Shown here: one piece after another, positions 16,016 to 25,615 of the stretch
How positions within the stretch are numbered: position 1 is the stretch's first letter
Layout of the letters: every line of letters begins with the position of its first letter
Assembly (NCBI RefSeq): GCF_004526235.1
Contig: NZ_CP038159.1
Span: 1,860,001 to 1,924,000 of the forward strand
DNA from: Sphingobacterium sp. CZ-2
GTDB taxonomy: Bacteria > Bacteroidota > Bacteroidia > Sphingobacteriales > Sphingobacteriaceae
DNA: 64,000 bases
Reading direction: 5' to 3'
The notes under the pieces: model-generated
Databases searched by the model: none
The model's input: only the letters and a program-made list of their open reading frames with translations
What the model was told of the DNA's origin: nothing
Program-made: the position numbers and the translations under genes

Positions 16016-18982
16016 ATGAAACTTTTTACTAAAGTTAAGCAAGGTCTATTACTTTTTCTTTTTACGGTTTTTTTCAGCATGTCATATGCCCAATCCAATC
16101 TAACGGTAAACGGAAAAGTAATCGATGAATCCACAAACGAACCCATAGCTGGAGCTACGGTTTCCGTAATTGGCGGATCCAATTCAACCTCAACTAACAA
16201 TGAGGGATCATTTACATTGACAAATGTTCCTGCCAATTCCAAGCTGAGGATTTCATTTATCGGCTATGTTAGCCAAGAGGTCATTTCCAAGGCCGATCTG
16301 ACGGTTTCCTTAAAGAGTGCGACCAACACCCTAGAGGATGTCGTGGTGATCGGGTATGGTTCTGTTAAGCGAAAAGACGTAACGACGGCGATTTCATCCG
16401 TTTCTTTGGATGATATCAACGAAAGGCCGATCGTATCTGCTGAACAAGCGATCCAAGGTCGCGCGGCTGGGGTTTCTGTTACCCAAACTTCGGGTGCACC
16501 AGACGCTGGGTTATCGATTCGTGTTCGTGGTACGACCTCCTTTAATGGAAGTAATAACCCTTTATACGTCGTTGATAATGTACCTGTAGATAACATCAAC
16601 TTTTTGTCACCAACCGATATCGCCGATATTCAGATCATGAAAGACGCTTCTTCGGCAGCCATCTACGGTTCACGCGGTGCCAATGGGGTTATTTTGATTA
16701 CGACCAAAAAAGGTAAAACGGGTGCTCCGAAGATTACCTTCAACATGTTGGCTACCCAAAACAAAATCACAAACAAGATCACACCATTAAATACGGCTCA
16801 ATACAAAGAGCTACAGGACGAAATCGGCATGATCAATCTTCCAAGCAATTTGACGGATCAGACCAACTGGTTTGATGAAACATTCCGTACAGGGGTGATT
16901 CAGGATTATCAAGTGTCGGTTTCGGACGGTAGCGAGCGATTGAAGTATATGATTTCCGGTGGATATGTAAATAACAAAGGGATTATTAATGAAGCATTTT
17001 TCAAGCGGTATAACTTCCGCGGAAATATCGAGAATAATATTCGCGAATGGTTGACCGTCAATGCAAATCTTTCCTACTCCGATTATGCTGGAAATGGCAT
17101 TATCCAAGGTACGGGAGCTAACCGTGGTGGGGTAATCATGTCGACCATCAATACCCCAACCTATGCCCCTGTTTGGGATCCGTTCATGCCAGGACAATAT
17201 TACAATAATTTCTATGGGGTGAATATCAATAGCCCATTGGAAAACATTGCCCGTACCAGCAATAATAAGAATAGAGAGAACAGGTTTATCGGTTCTGGTT
17301 CTGCGATCATCAAGTTTATGCCAGAGTTGAATCTGCGTACGACTTTTGCTTTGGATCGTAGAAACGCCATCTCTACTACTTTCTTAGATCCTTTGACTAC
17401 TTCTTGGGGTAGAAACCAATTTGGTGAAGGTGCCGATTCGAGAAACATGAATACGGTGACTACATTCGATAATGTGTTGACCTATAATAAGAATGTGGAG
17501 AAGCATGGGTTTGAAGCGATGTTGGGATCATCTTATACCAAATCAGACTATACCAATAGTTATATCAATGCCTCTCATTACAGACCTGGCATGATCCAGA
17601 CCTTGAATGCTGCCAATAAAATTTCTTGGACAGCAACCGGTTCTGGTGCATCCGATTGGGCGATCATGTCCTACTTCGGCCGGTTGACCTACAATTTTGA
17701 TGGTAAATACATTATTACCGGTAATATGCGTGCGGATGGATCTTCAAAGCTTCATCCTGACAGCCGTTGGGGTTATTTCCCATCCTTCTCTGCAGCTTGG
17801 CGACTTTCTTCAGAAGATTTTATGAAGGATGTAGCCTGGATCAACGATCTTAAAATGCGTGGAGGTTGGGGTCTTACCGGTAACCAAGATGGAATTGGCG
17901 ATTACGCTTACCTACAACGCTATTATATCACCAGAGAACCGTGGTTTGAAGAGACAAAAGAAAATGCCTTGGTCACTGTGACCCCTGCGAACCTGAGGAC
18001 ACCTGATTTGCATTGGGAAAATATGAAACAGGTGAATGTTGGTTTGGATTTCACTGGCTTTAACCAACGGTTGACTGTGAACTTGGATTATTATAACAAG
18101 ACCACCAACGATATGTTGATGTATGTTTCCATTCCGGAAGGTCAAATTGCAAATAATATTCTGCGTAATGAGGGTGAAATGAGCAATAAAGGTTTTGAGG
18201 CAAATATCCTTAGCGAAAACTTAATTGGGGAATTCAAATGGAATACAGCGTTTAATATTTCGTTCAACAAAAACAAATTGGTAAGCTTGGATCTACAACA
18301 GATCTATCCAGCAGCCAGAACGGTAGAAGTGGTCAACGATTATGTGGTTCGCAACATGCCAGGCAAACCTATGGGCAGTTTCTTTGGCTACATCAGCCAA
18401 GGCGTAAACCCTGAGACTGGAGATATGATCTATCAGGATATCAATGGCGATGGCAGGATTTCATCTTCTGACCGTACGTTTATCGGTGATCCAAATGCAA
18501 ACTTTACCTTCGGTTTGACCAATAATTTTGCCTATAAAGGATTCAATCTGAGTATCTTCTTACAAGGTTCACAAGGGAATGATATTTTCAATGCCTCCCG
18601 TATGGAAACTGAAGGGATGTATGATGGAAAAAACCAATCTACCCGCGTGTTGCAACGTTGGAGAGTACCAGGGCAGATCACTGAAGTGCCTAAAGCAGGA
18701 TATAATATGTTGAATTCTACCTACTTTATCGAGGATGGTAGCTATTTAAGGGTTAAGAATGTATCCTTATCTTATAATATCAAAGGAGAGGTGTTGAACC
18801 GCATCGGAATTAACAGATTGCAGCCATTTGTTTCCGCTTCTAATCTATTCACTTTCACAAAATACACAGGTTTAGATCCCGAGGTGAATCAGTTTGGCAA
18901 TAGTGGAGCAGTACAAGGAATTGATTGGGGAACATATCCACAGAGCAAATCATTTGTGGTGGGTCTGAACTTGGAGTTTTAG
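16016..18982 (+). CDS. SusC/RagA-type TonB-dependent outer-membrane transporter
   Basis: Imports oligosaccharides across the outer membrane using TonB energy, with SusD as lid. 988 residues: signal peptide ending near SYAQ (about residue 26), a CarboxypepD-regulatory-like domain (about 28-105, NLTVNGKVIDESTNEPIAGA), plug domain (VVVIGYGSVKRKDVTTAISSV, IRVRGTTSFNGSNNPLYVVD, AAIYGSRGANGVILITTKKG), then a 22-strand-type barrel ending in the terminal Phe of VGLNLEF. No N-terminal STN domain is present, so signalling through an anti-sigma factor is unlikely. It is the first gene of the four-gene PUL. Confidence 0.96.
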   Translation: MKLFTKVKQGLLLFLFTVFFSMSYAQSNLTVNGKVIDESTNEPIAGATVSVIGGSNSTSTNNEGSFTLTNVPANSKLRISFIGYVSQEVISKADLTVSLKSATNTLEDVVVIGYGSVKRKDVTTAISSVSLDDINERPIVSAEQAIQGRAAGVSVTQTSGAPDAGLSIRVRGTTSFNGSNNPLYVVDNVPVDNINFLSPTDIADIQIMKDASSAAIYGSRGANGVILITTKKGKTGAPKITFNMLATQNKITNKITPLNTAQYKELQDEIGMINLPSNLTDQTNWFDETFRTGVIQDYQVSVSDGSERLKYMISGGYVNNKGIINEAFFKRYNFRGNIENNIREWLTVNANLSYSDYAGNGIIQGTGANRGGVIMSTINTPTYAPVWDPFMPGQYYNNFYGVNINSPLENIARTSNNKNRENRFIGSGSAIIKFMPELNLRTTFALDRRNAISTTFLDPLTTSWGRNQFGEGADSRNMNTVTTFDNVLTYNKNVEKHGFEAMLGSSYTKSDYTNSYINASHYRPGMIQTLNAANKISWTATGSGASDWAIMSYFGRLTYNFDGKYIITGNMRADGSSKLHPDSRWGYFPSFSAAWRLSSEDFMKDVAWINDLKMRGGWGLTGNQDGIGDYAYLQRYYITREPWFEETKENALVTVTPANLRTPDLHWENMKQVNVGLDFTGFNQRLTVNLDYYNKTTNDMLMYVSIPEGQIANNILRNEGEMSNKGFEANILSENLIGEFKWNTAFNISFNKNKLVSLDLQQIYPAARTVEVVNDYVVRNMPGKPMGSFFGYISQGVNPETGDMIYQDINGDGRISSSDRTFIGDPNANFTFGLTNNFAYKGFNLSIFLQGSQGNDIFNASRMETEGMYDGKNQSTRVLQRWRVPGQITEVPKAGYNMLNSTYFIEDGSYLRVKNVSLSYNIKGEVLNRIGINRLQPFVSASNLFTFTKYTGLDPEVNQFGNSGAVQGIDWGTYPQSKSFVVGLNLEF

Positions 18983-19001
18983 GTAATAAAAATTGAAAGC
19001 A

Positions 19002-20522
19002 ATGAAAAGAAATTTTATATATCAATTAGCAGCACTGGCAATCATAGGATTGTTGGGTAGTTGTTCTTTAGATAAAGATCCAATCGATACGTTTTCCGAT
19101 GTAACCGAAGGTGTTTCTGAGACAGGTGAAAAGGTGGTATTTAAAGATAGAGCAGCTGTGGAATCCCACATGTTGACCATCTATAACCAAATGCGCGACC
19201 GTCAGGAACATTGGTACCTGGATGTTTTATTGATCGCCGAATCCCATTCGGATAATGCCTATGCCGGAACTACCGGAGCAGAAGTGGTACCCTTTGAAAA
19301 CAATTCGATCGAAGGATCCAACTCGGTGGTTGAACGCGATTGGAAAAGGTACATGGAAGATATTGCACGAGCGAATATCCTGATCCAATATATCGATTCT
19401 GTACAGGACAACACGCTTACGGAAGCAATTCGTAGAAGAATGAAAGGAGAAGCGAAAATATTCCGTGGTATGGTGATGTTCGATATGGTTCGTTTATTTG
19501 GTGATATTCCAGTGGTTACTACCATCGCGGGTGATATCACTGCTGAGACCATCAAGGATGTTTACAAAGACTATTTTCCTGAGCAAAAAACGGAGAAAGA
19601 AGCCTATCAACAGATTGAAAAGGATTTGTTAGACGCATTGGTGGATGCACCCGCAAATGATAATGCCAATAAAACGAGGTTCAGTAAATCAGTAGCGAAA
19701 GCGTTATTGGCGAAAGTATATGCCGAAAAACCTTTACGCGACTATAACAAAGTCATCCAATATGTGGATGAATTAGCAGCGGATGGGTTTGACCTGGAAG
19801 CTGATTTTACCGATCTGTTCGGTGTGGTGGAAGGAACCGCAGATGCGAAGAAAAGAAATTCGAAAGAAAGTATTCTGGAGGCTCAATTCTTTGTTGGGAA
19901 TGGTAACTGGGTAACCTGGATGTTCGGTAGGGATCTTTCCAATTATAACAATGCTTTTGACTGGGCAAAATGGGTAACCCCATCACGTGATCTGATCAAA
20001 GCTTTTACCAATGAGGCCGATCAGATCCGTTATACCGAATCGATTGTTTATTACGAAGCCAAATGGAGTAATTACTATCCATCCAATAACTATCCTTTTA
20101 TGTATAAAACCCGTTCAGCATATAGCAATATCATTAAATTCAGATATGCGGATTTATTGTTGCTCAAAGCTGAAGCATTGATCCAGAAGGATGGACCAAA
20201 CCTAGCTGCTGCTGCAGATATCATCGATAAAGTTCGTACGCGGGTAAAACTACCTCGCCTAAGCAGCGCGACCAAAGCGAGCAAGGATGCCATGTTGGAT
20301 GCTTTAATGAAAGAAAGAAGATTGGAATTGGCATTTGAAGGCCAAAGATGGTTCGATTTAGTGCGAAACAATAAGGTAGAAGCTGTGATGAATGCCGTTT
20401 TTGCCAAGGATTCAGGAAGAAAAGCACAGGTTTATCAGTTTAATGAGAATTCGTATAGACTTCCAATTCCACAGGCGATCATCGATCAGAACCCAAATAT
20501 CAAACAAAACTTAGGTTATTAA
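19002..20522 (+). CDS. SusD/RagB-type outer-membrane lipoprotein
   Basis: Glycan-binding lid of the SusC transporter. 506 residues with a lipoprotein signal (LAIIGLLGSC, acylated Cys about residue 21), TPR-like helices and the C-terminal SusD pattern (MKERRLELAFEGQRWFDLVRNNK, then YRLPIPQAIIDQNPNIKQNLGY). The frame is also open at a TTG at 18993; the ATG at 19002 is preferred. It lies 19 bp after SusC and 8 bp before the GH30 gene. Confidence 0.95.
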   Translation: MKRNFIYQLAALAIIGLLGSCSLDKDPIDTFSDVTEGVSETGEKVVFKDRAAVESHMLTIYNQMRDRQEHWYLDVLLIAESHSDNAYAGTTGAEVVPFENNSIEGSNSVVERDWKRYMEDIARANILIQYIDSVQDNTLTEAIRRRMKGEAKIFRGMVMFDMVRLFGDIPVVTTIAGDITAETIKDVYKDYFPEQKTEKEAYQQIEKDLLDALVDAPANDNANKTRFSKSVAKALLAKVYAEKPLRDYNKVIQYVDELAADGFDLEADFTDLFGVVEGTADAKKRNSKESILEAQFFVGNGNWVTWMFGRDLSNYNNAFDWAKWVTPSRDLIKAFTNEADQIRYTESIVYYEAKWSNYYPSNNYPFMYKTRSAYSNIIKFRYADLLLLKAEALIQKDGPNLAAAADIIDKVRTRVKLPRLSSATKASKDAMLDALMKERRLELAFEGQRWFDLVRNNKVEAVMNAVFAKDSGRKAQVYQFNENSYRLPIPQAIIDQNPNIKQNLGY

Positions 20523-20530
20523 TTTAGAAC

Positions 20531-22024
20531 ATGATGAATTTCAAGAAATATATTTTAGCTGTTAGCGTTCTGACCACAGGAATGATTGCCTGTGGAAATG
20601 ACAACTTTAACGGTGGCGATCCGATCAAGCCGACCAATCCAACTTCTGGCGATGTAAAGATCTATACAACGACCTCCTCCATGAGCCAGGATTTCGAGCG
20701 AACTTTTGTTAATTTCAATAAAACGGCAAGTATGTCGCCAAAAACCATCAAGATCGACGAGTCTAAGACTTTTCAGACCATGGATGGTTTCGGTTCTGCA
20801 ATTACTGGTTCAACAGCTTACAACCTGCTGAAGATGAGTGAAACAGATCGTGCTAAGTTTTTGAAGGAAACCTTTTCTCCGACCGAAGGGATGGGCCAGA
20901 GCTATATCCGTATAGCTATCGGCTGTTCCGATTTCTCTTTGAGTGAATATACCTTGGCAGATAAACCAGGAATCGAAAACTTTGCCCTTCAAGAAGAGGA
21001 ATTGAAATATGTAATTCCGGTTTTAAAGGAGATTTTAGCGATCAATCCAGATATTAAGATCATGGGTTCGCCTTGGACGCCGCCAACTTGGATGAAGGTG
21101 AACAACTTGACCGATCTTAAACCGCATGAGTCTTGGACCGGGGGGCACTTAAATCCTAAATATTACCAGGATTATGCCACCTACTTCGTAAAATGGATTC
21201 AGGCGATGGCCGCTCAAGGCATCAATATCTATTCCATTACGCCTCAAAATGAGCCATTGAATGCGGGCAACTCCGCTTCCTTGTTGATGTTCTGGTCAGA
21301 ACAACAGGCATTTGTGAAAACGGCATTAGGTCCGAAAATCAAAGCTGCTGGTTTGACCACTAAAATCTATGCTTTTGACCATAACTATAATTACGACGAT
21401 ATGCCAGAGCAAGAGGATTATCCGGTAAAAATCTTCCAGGATCCTGCAGCGGCAGCCTTTTTTGCAGGTTCAGCTTTCCATAATTATGGGGGTAACAAAG
21501 ATGAATTATTGGACATTCATGCCAAAGCACCTAATAAGGATATCGTTTTTACAGAAACATCCATTGGAACCTGGAATGATGGCAATGTATTGGGCAAACG
21601 TCTTACCGAAGATATGCGTGAAGTGGCGCTAGGGACCGTAAATAATTTCAGTAAAGCAGTTATTGTTTGGAACTTGATGTTGGATTCTGACAAAGGACCA
21701 AACCGTGAAGGTGGATGTCAAACTTGTTATGGAGCTGTGGATATCAGTAAAGCGGATTATAAAACGATCCGTAGAAATTCTCATTATTATATCATTGGCC
21801 ACATGTCTTCGGTGGTTAAACCAGGAGCTGTTCGTATTGGTACAACAGGGTATACCGACAGTAATTTGACCTATGCAGCATTTAAAAACACCGATGGATC
21901 CTATGCTTTCGTGATTACCAATCATTCTGGAGCTGATTCATTCATCGTGTTGGAGGATGGTAAGAACAATTTTGGCTATACCGTTCCTGCTAGTTCGGTA
22001 GTTTCTTATACTTGGAAAAAATGA
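20531..22024 (+). CDS. Glycoside hydrolase family 30 lipoprotein
   Basis: A 497-residue retaining hydrolase. Lipobox GMIAC places it at the membrane, probably on the cell surface. The TIM barrel carries the acid/base Glu241 in ITPQNEPLNAG and the nucleophile Glu342 in VFTETSIGTWN; PWTPPTWMK is also typical of GH30. A small beta-sandwich follows at the C-terminus. GH30 includes glucosylceramidases and endo-beta-1,6-glucanases; the context, SusCD plus a surface glycan-binding protein, resembles the beta-1,6-glucan locus of Bacteroides thetaiotaomicron (BT3310-BT3313), so endo-beta-1,6-glucanase is the favoured reading. The stop overlaps the next ATG. Confidence 0.9.
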   Translation: MMNFKKYILAVSVLTTGMIACGNDNFNGGDPIKPTNPTSGDVKIYTTTSSMSQDFERTFVNFNKTASMSPKTIKIDESKTFQTMDGFGSAITGSTAYNLLKMSETDRAKFLKETFSPTEGMGQSYIRIAIGCSDFSLSEYTLADKPGIENFALQEEELKYVIPVLKEILAINPDIKIMGSPWTPPTWMKVNNLTDLKPHESWTGGHLNPKYYQDYATYFVKWIQAMAAQGINIYSITPQNEPLNAGNSASLLMFWSEQQAFVKTALGPKIKAAGLTTKIYAFDHNYNYDDMPEQEDYPVKIFQDPAAAAFFAGSAFHNYGGNKDELLDIHAKAPNKDIVFTETSIGTWNDGNVLGKRLTEDMREVALGTVNNFSKAVIVWNLMLDSDKGPNREGGCQTCYGAVDISKADYKTIRRNSHYYIIGHMSSVVKPGAVRIGTTGYTDSNLTYAAFKNTDGSYAFVITNHSGADSFIVLEDGKNNFGYTVPASSVVSYTWKK

Positions 22025-23355
22025 AAAAACTAATCAATTATACCGCAATATTATGCCTTTTTACCTTGCTGTTCTCGTGTAAAGAGGATGAATTTATCGT
22101 TCCAATTGGTGGCGGGTCACCAAGCATGGAAATCACGAATCTGCCAAAAACAGCTTTCTTCGGAGATAGTCTTGCTTTCTCGGTCAATGTTAAAGATCAA
22201 GGTGTCGCTTTGTCCACGTTAAAAGCTCAGCTTTTATTCAGTGGGGAAGTGGTTGCCGAGAAGATTATCCGTACGAAAGATTATGGCGAATATACTGGAA
22301 AATTATTTGTGCCTTTTCTTAAGGATATTCCAAATGGTGCCGCAGAATTGAAATTTACCTTGGAAAACGTGGAATTGGTGAAATCCGATACCAGTCAGTC
22401 CATCACGATCAGTAGACCTGATTTTCCTCATATCAATTTGGTGACACCTACCAAGACCTATAAAATGAACAGGGTAGCACTGAATAAGTATGAATTAACA
22501 GAAAACCTACCATTCAAAGTAAACGGTTATTTAGAGGCACCAGCATTTGGAGCTGCAGGAAACCCGATTCAATTTGGTTGGGAAAATGATATGATAACGC
22601 AAGGGATCACACAGAATATTCCTTTCTCCAATTCGGTATCTGGTGTTTATACCATTTCGTTCAATACCCTTACTTATGAAGCAGCACCTTTTATTATTGG
22701 TTATGCGTTCAATGGAGAGGGAATGAAAATGGTAAACGACAACCTGTACAGTGTTGATCTGACGATTGAAAATGGACAAGAGATTACGATTGATGGTATC
22801 GAAGGATTGTCGGCTTGGGGCATCAGTTCCGATTATATCCGTGAGGATGGGGGTAAATATTACTTCAACGCTATGAGCGGTAAATACCGTTTCTATGCGA
22901 ATTTCGATAAAGAATATATTTACGCGGAAGCGATGAACGGAAGTAACCTAGCGAGCTTAAATGCAGACGGAACCGGCGCTATTTGGATCATCGGTGAAGG
23001 AATCGGTAAACCAACGGTAGCATCGAATGAAGTAGGCTGGAACCCAGATAATGCGATCTGTATGGCGCCAATTGGTGGCAAGAAATACCGTGTAACGGTG
23101 ATCGCTGGAAAATCCATCAAAACGGATAACATCAACTTTAAATTCTTCCATCAAAAAGGATGGGGCGGTGAATTCAAGAATGAATTGACCACGACAAGTG
23201 ATGTGGTATTTGTTGGAAATGGAAGTAACGGTAGAGATCCGGGTAACTTAGGATTATTGGCTGGCAAGACTTTGACGGCGGATACAACCTATGAATTTGT
23301 GGTCGATCTATCGGAAGGCAATGCCAAACCAAAATTGACAGTGACAAAGAAATAA
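22021..23355 (+). CDS. Surface glycan-binding lipoprotein of the PUL (SusE/F-position)
   Basis: 444 residues with a lipoprotein signal (LCLFTLLFSC, Cys about residue 20) and no catalytic motif, only beta-rich domains; the C-terminal half has aromatic-rich strands such as FHQKGWGGEFKNE suited to sugar binding. In position it matches the surface glycan-binding protein next to GH30 in related loci (DUF5121/DUF5125-type). The ATG at 22021 overlaps the GH30 stop by ATGA, which indicates translational coupling. The frame is open 3 codons earlier (TTG). A strong terminator follows. Binding specificity is inferred from context only. Confidence 0.82.
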   Translation: MKKLINYTAILCLFTLLFSCKEDEFIVPIGGGSPSMEITNLPKTAFFGDSLAFSVNVKDQGVALSTLKAQLLFSGEVVAEKIIRTKDYGEYTGKLFVPFLKDIPNGAAELKFTLENVELVKSDTSQSITISRPDFPHINLVTPTKTYKMNRVALNKYELTENLPFKVNGYLEAPAFGAAGNPIQFGWENDMITQGITQNIPFSNSVSGVYTISFNTLTYEAAPFIIGYAFNGEGMKMVNDNLYSVDLTIENGQEITIDGIEGLSAWGISSDYIREDGGKYYFNAMSGKYRFYANFDKEYIYAEAMNGSNLASLNADGTGAIWIIGEGIGKPTVASNEVGWNPDNAICMAPIGGKKYRVTVIAGKSIKTDNINFKFFHQKGWGGEFKNELTTTSDVVFVGNGSNGRDPGNLGLLAGKTLTADTTYEFVVDLSEGNAKPKLTVTKK

Positions 23356-23382
23356 CCTAACTATTAATACACAAGCACCCAA

Positions 23383-23419
23383 AGGCTGGATATCACTTGA
23401 TATCCAGCCTCTTTTTTTT
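23383..23419 (+). terminator. Intrinsic terminator of the PUL
   Basis: A perfect 12-bp stem (AGGCTGGATATC at 23383-23394 with GATATCCAGCCT at 23399-23410), loop ACTT, followed by CTTTTTTTT. It closes the SusC-SusD-GH30-SGBP unit. Confidence 0.92.
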
Positions 23420-23457
23420 GTGGCAATATTTGGTTAATTTGTGGAAATGATTAGTTA

Positions 23458-24498
23458 ATGATGAAAAAGATTCTATATACGCTACTAACTTGTTTAATGA
23501 TGGTGGGAAGTCAGGATAATAGCCAGGCTCAGGCTAAAAAAGAAGTGAAATATGTGTTGGCCATCCATGGGGGTGCCGGAACGATTCTGAAGAAGAACAT
23601 GACTGATTCCTTGGAGAAGGCTTATATTGCTGCTTTAACGGAAGCCTTGGAAAAGGGGTATGCCAAGATAAAGAACGGTGAATCCAGTCAGGATGCGGTC
23701 ATTGCCGCGATAGAAGTCATGGAGAATTCGCCTTTGTTCAATGCTGGAAAAGGTGCGGTATTTACCAATCAAGGAAAGAACGAATTGGATGCTTCCATTA
23801 TGGATGGAAAAACCTTGAAGGCTGGTGCTGTTGCAGGAATTACCATTGTTAAGAACCCTATCAAGGCAGCAAGAGCGGTAATGGATAAATCGGAGCATGT
23901 GATGATGATTGCGAGGGGGGCGGAGGAATTTGCTAAAAAACAGGGCTTGGAGATCGTTGATCCCCAATATTTCTGGACACAGCAACGATGGGATGGATTG
24001 CAGCGGGCATTGGAACGCGATAAGGAAAGGATGGAATTGGATCATGATGGACAGCAAAGTAATTTGCCGCCTGTTATTAAGGATGAAAAGTTTGGAACGG
24101 TAGGTTGCGTGGCCTTGGATAAAGCTGGGAATCTAGCGGCAGGAACCTCTACCGGCGGCATGACCAACAAGAAATTTGGAAGGGTAGGGGATTCTCCGAT
24201 CATCGGCGCAGGGAATTATGCGAATAATGAAACAGCAGCAATTTCTTGTACAGGATGGGGGGAGTTTTATATTCGGACCTCTGCAGCTTTTAATGTTTCA
24301 GCAAGGATGAAATATGGAAAGGAAAATGTGGCATCGGCAAGTAAGGCGGTAATCGATGAAATCGGTAAGCTAGGCGGCGATGGGGGGATGATCGCTTTGG
24401 ATGCTCATGGAAATGTGGCCATGCCTTTTAATACCGAAGGTATGTATCGCGGAACTGTAACGGAGGATGGAGAGATAAAGGTGGAAATTTATAAGTAG
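23458..24498 (+). CDS. Isoaspartyl peptidase/L-asparaginase (Ntn hydrolase, plant type)
   Basis: Cleaves isoaspartyl dipeptides and/or asparagine. 346 residues with an N-terminal signal peptide (about residues 1-25, ending SQAQA), so probably periplasmic. LAIHGGAGTI opens the domain; LFNAGKGAVFTNQGKNELDA is conserved; the autoproteolytic nucleophile is Thr214 in KFGTVGCVALD, followed by AGTSTGGMTNKKFGRVGDSPIIGAG. The alpha and beta chains would form by self-cleavage before Thr214. Monocistronic; the composite repeat follows. Confidence 0.94.
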   Translation: MMKKILYTLLTCLMMVGSQDNSQAQAKKEVKYVLAIHGGAGTILKKNMTDSLEKAYIAALTEALEKGYAKIKNGESSQDAVIAAIEVMENSPLFNAGKGAVFTNQGKNELDASIMDGKTLKAGAVAGITIVKNPIKAARAVMDKSEHVMMIARGAEEFAKKQGLEIVDPQYFWTQQRWDGLQRALERDKERMELDHDGQQSNLPPVIKDEKFGTVGCVALDKAGNLAAGTSTGGMTNKKFGRVGDSPIIGAGNYANNETAAISCTGWGEFYIRTSAAFNVSARMKYGKENVASASKAVIDEIGKLGGDGGMIALDAHGNVAMPFNTEGMYRGTVTEDGEIKVEIYK

Positions 24499-24589
24499 TT
24501 TTTTTGCTGCGTCCGGGCTGCAGTCATTGGATGCACTGCCTTATTGCGTGCACTGATTCATTGAGGTCACTGCGTCATTTCGTACTTAT

Positions 24590-24758
24590 GCGTCATTGCG
24601 AGGAGGCCCTGCGTCATTGCGAGGAGGCACGACGAAGCAATCTTTCGATTAATGTCATCCTGAGCAGCGTCGAAGGATCTGTAATGGTACCAAATGTAGA
24701 TGCTTCGACTTCGCTCAGCATGACATGGGTAAAGATTGCTTCGTTCCTCGCAATGACG
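24590..24758. repeat. Composite palindromic repeat, site 2 (B-A-A'-B')
   Basis: The core 24612-24758 reads module B (cgtcattgcgaggaggcacg then acgaagcaatcttt), module A (gtcatcctgagcagcgtcg then aaggatctgt), A' and B'. Outer and inner arms pair, giving a long imperfect cruciform or hairpin. Partial B units lie just upstream at 24570-24609. It fills the gap between the convergent asparaginase and mtgA genes; no coding capacity is credible. Confidence 0.88.
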
Positions 24759-24790
24759 CCCAAGTCTATCATCTAACATCTATCATCTAT

Positions 24791-25534
24791 CTACTCCGGT
24801 ATCTCATAAACATGCATATACCTCACAATAGCATTAGCCCGTCTATTCACCCAATTAGATGGCCTTCGTGCGTCCCATTTCTGCGGGCTAGGCAGCACCG
24901 CAATAATCAATGCCGCTTCCTTCTTCGTCAAACTCTTCCCCGATTTATGGAAATAATATTGTGAAGCCGCTTCCGCCCCATAAACCCCTTGTCCCATCTC
25001 TATCACATTCAAATACACCTCCAATATCCTTTTCTTACTCCATAAACCCTCAATCAACAACGTAAAATAAGTCTCCAATCCTTTCCGGAACCAAGACCTT
25101 CCCGGCCAAAGAAACACATTCTTCGCCGTTTGCTGACTGATCGTACTCCCTCCCCTCAATTTTTTCCCCGCCTTATTCTTCTCAAAAGCCTGCTTGATCG
25201 CTTCCGTATCAAAACCATTATGCGTCAAAAAATGAGCATCTTCACCCGCAATGGCCGCTCTTTTCAAATTATCCGAGATATCCTCGTAATCCAACCACTT
25301 CTTATCGATCTTCCATTCCTTCCCTGCAGCCTTCCTTTCAAAGCCCCTAGTCAACATCAGATACGTAATGGGAGGATTGATAAAACGCAGGGCGATCACC
25401 CAAAGAATAGATAGCACAAAAAATGCAATAAGTCCCCTTAATGCATAGTAACCCACCTTCCTCCACAAAGTGGATTTTCCCTTGCTGTTGTTTTGTTTGA
25501 CTTTATTCTTTTTGGTACTGCGCTTAATGGCCAT
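24791..25534 (-). CDS. mtgA: Monofunctional biosynthetic peptidoglycan transglycosylase
   Basis: GT51 enzyme that polymerises lipid II into glycan strands. 247 residues: basic cytoplasmic N-terminus, one membrane helix (about residues 30-52, [19 protein letters not shown]), then the GT51 domain with [14 protein letters not shown] (catalytic Glu), [22 protein letters not shown] and [25 protein letters not shown]. No transpeptidase domain follows, hence monofunctional. Divergent from mutS, whose start lies about 80 bp away. Confidence 0.95.
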   Translation of the reverse strand: MAIKRSTKKNKVKQNNSKGKSTLWRKVGYYALRGLIAFFVLSILWVIALRFINPPITYLMLTRGFERKAAGKEWKIDKKWLDYEDISDNLKRAAIAGEDAHFLTHNGFDTEAIKQAFEKNKAGKKLRGGSTISQQTAKNVFLWPGRSWFRKGLETYFTLLIEGLWSKKRILEVYLNVIEMGQGVYGAEAASQYYFHKSGKSLTKKEAALIIAVLPSPQKWDARRPSNWVNRRANAIVRYMHVYEIPE

Positions 25535-25615
25535 AACCTTGAATTTTTATGCAAACATAAGAGGTATTTTTTAATAATTCTGCTATTTTTACATCTTATT
25601 CAAAATTGGCATATC

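Noticed and set aside
24590..24758. Possible CRISPR array
   Set aside because: The repeated units are arms of one palindrome, without regular spacers of constant length; no cas gene is present.
24567..24779. Open frames on both strands across the 24.6 kb repeat
   Set aside because: They arise from the palindromic repeat; the translations are repeat-derived and are not conserved protein sequence.
25493..25615. 41-residue N-terminal extension of MutS
   Set aside because: Overlaps the mtgA start, is hydrophobic, and lies before the aligned family start; a TTG at 25616 fits better.
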